DNA of 5,180 bases from Methanocorpusculaceae archaeon UBA456 (lineage in GTDB: Archaea > Halobacteriota > Methanomicrobia > Methanomicrobiales > Methanocorpusculaceae): assembly GCA_002496395.1 (NCBI GenBank), contig DAJQ01000043.1, forward strand, positions 24,556 through 29,735, in the 5' to 3' direction. Under the pieces are notes generated by a model that was not told the DNA's origin, made no database searches, and saw only the letters and a list, made by a program, of their open reading frames with translations. Of the stretch, positions 5,105-5,180 are shown piece by piece (within the stretch, counting starts at the first letter, position 1; every line of letters begins with the position of its first letter). Both the position numbers and the translations under genes were made by a program.

Positions 5105-5180
5105 GAACGCGACAATGAGAGAGAGGATACCAACAACAAGCCGGAGATAAAAACCCTCAGCTTAAACAGCGTCTTTTTGA

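Noticed and set aside
1..5180. CRISPR arrays, tRNA or rRNA genes, insertion sequences
   Set aside because: No direct repeat arrays, tRNA-like cloverleaf with conserved T-loop, or transposase-like frames were seen; the 16S-like match at 3564-3574 is only 11 bases.

Overview
The window comes from a methanogenic archaeon, most likely of the order Methanomicrobiales; the genus cannot be fixed by eye. The evidence is an archaeal-type S12 and S7, a 731-residue EF-2 with the diphthamide context DAIHRG, a form III RuBisCO, archaeal TATA-like promoters, T-run terminators, and ribosome-binding sites of the GGTGA type that match the 3' end of archaeal 16S rRNA.

Layout. At the left edge (1-163, minus strand) is the 5' part of a queD-type gene (6-carboxytetrahydropterin synthase, archaeosine/preQ0 pathway). 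It was found by reading the reverse strand and runs off the window. A 154-base divergent intergenic region (164-317) holds putative promoters for both directions and two inverted repeats. Then comes a compact translation operon on the plus strand: rps12 (318-746), rps7 (from about 752, abutting or overlapping rps12, to 1342) and the EF-2 gene (1365-3560). It ends in a seven-T run at 3584-3590. A separate promoter with near-leaderless geometry precedes a complete form III RuBisCO large subunit gene (3651-4943) that keeps every catalytic residue I could check. At the right edge a convergent minus-strand reading frame (4949 to about 5180) encodes a hydrophobic protein resembling the last repeat of HdeD/DUF308-type membrane proteins. 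Its frame is broken by an in-frame TAA at 5162-5164 with no start codon before an internal ATG, so it is either a very small protein or a damaged gene.

The three translation genes act together in the ribosome: S12 and S7 are 30S proteins, and EF-2 drives translocation. RuBisCO belongs to archaeal nucleotide salvage or to the reductive hexulose-phosphate pathway, and its own promoter suggests it is transcribed independently. The core is conventional. The points worth a second look are the trimmed translation cluster (no neighbouring nusA/rpl30e or tuf/rps10), an 11-base copy of the 16S rRNA anti-Shine-Dalgarno tail just after EF-2, a perfect palindrome in the rps12 leader, and the interrupted membrane-protein gene. 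I did not find a clearly new multi-gene system.
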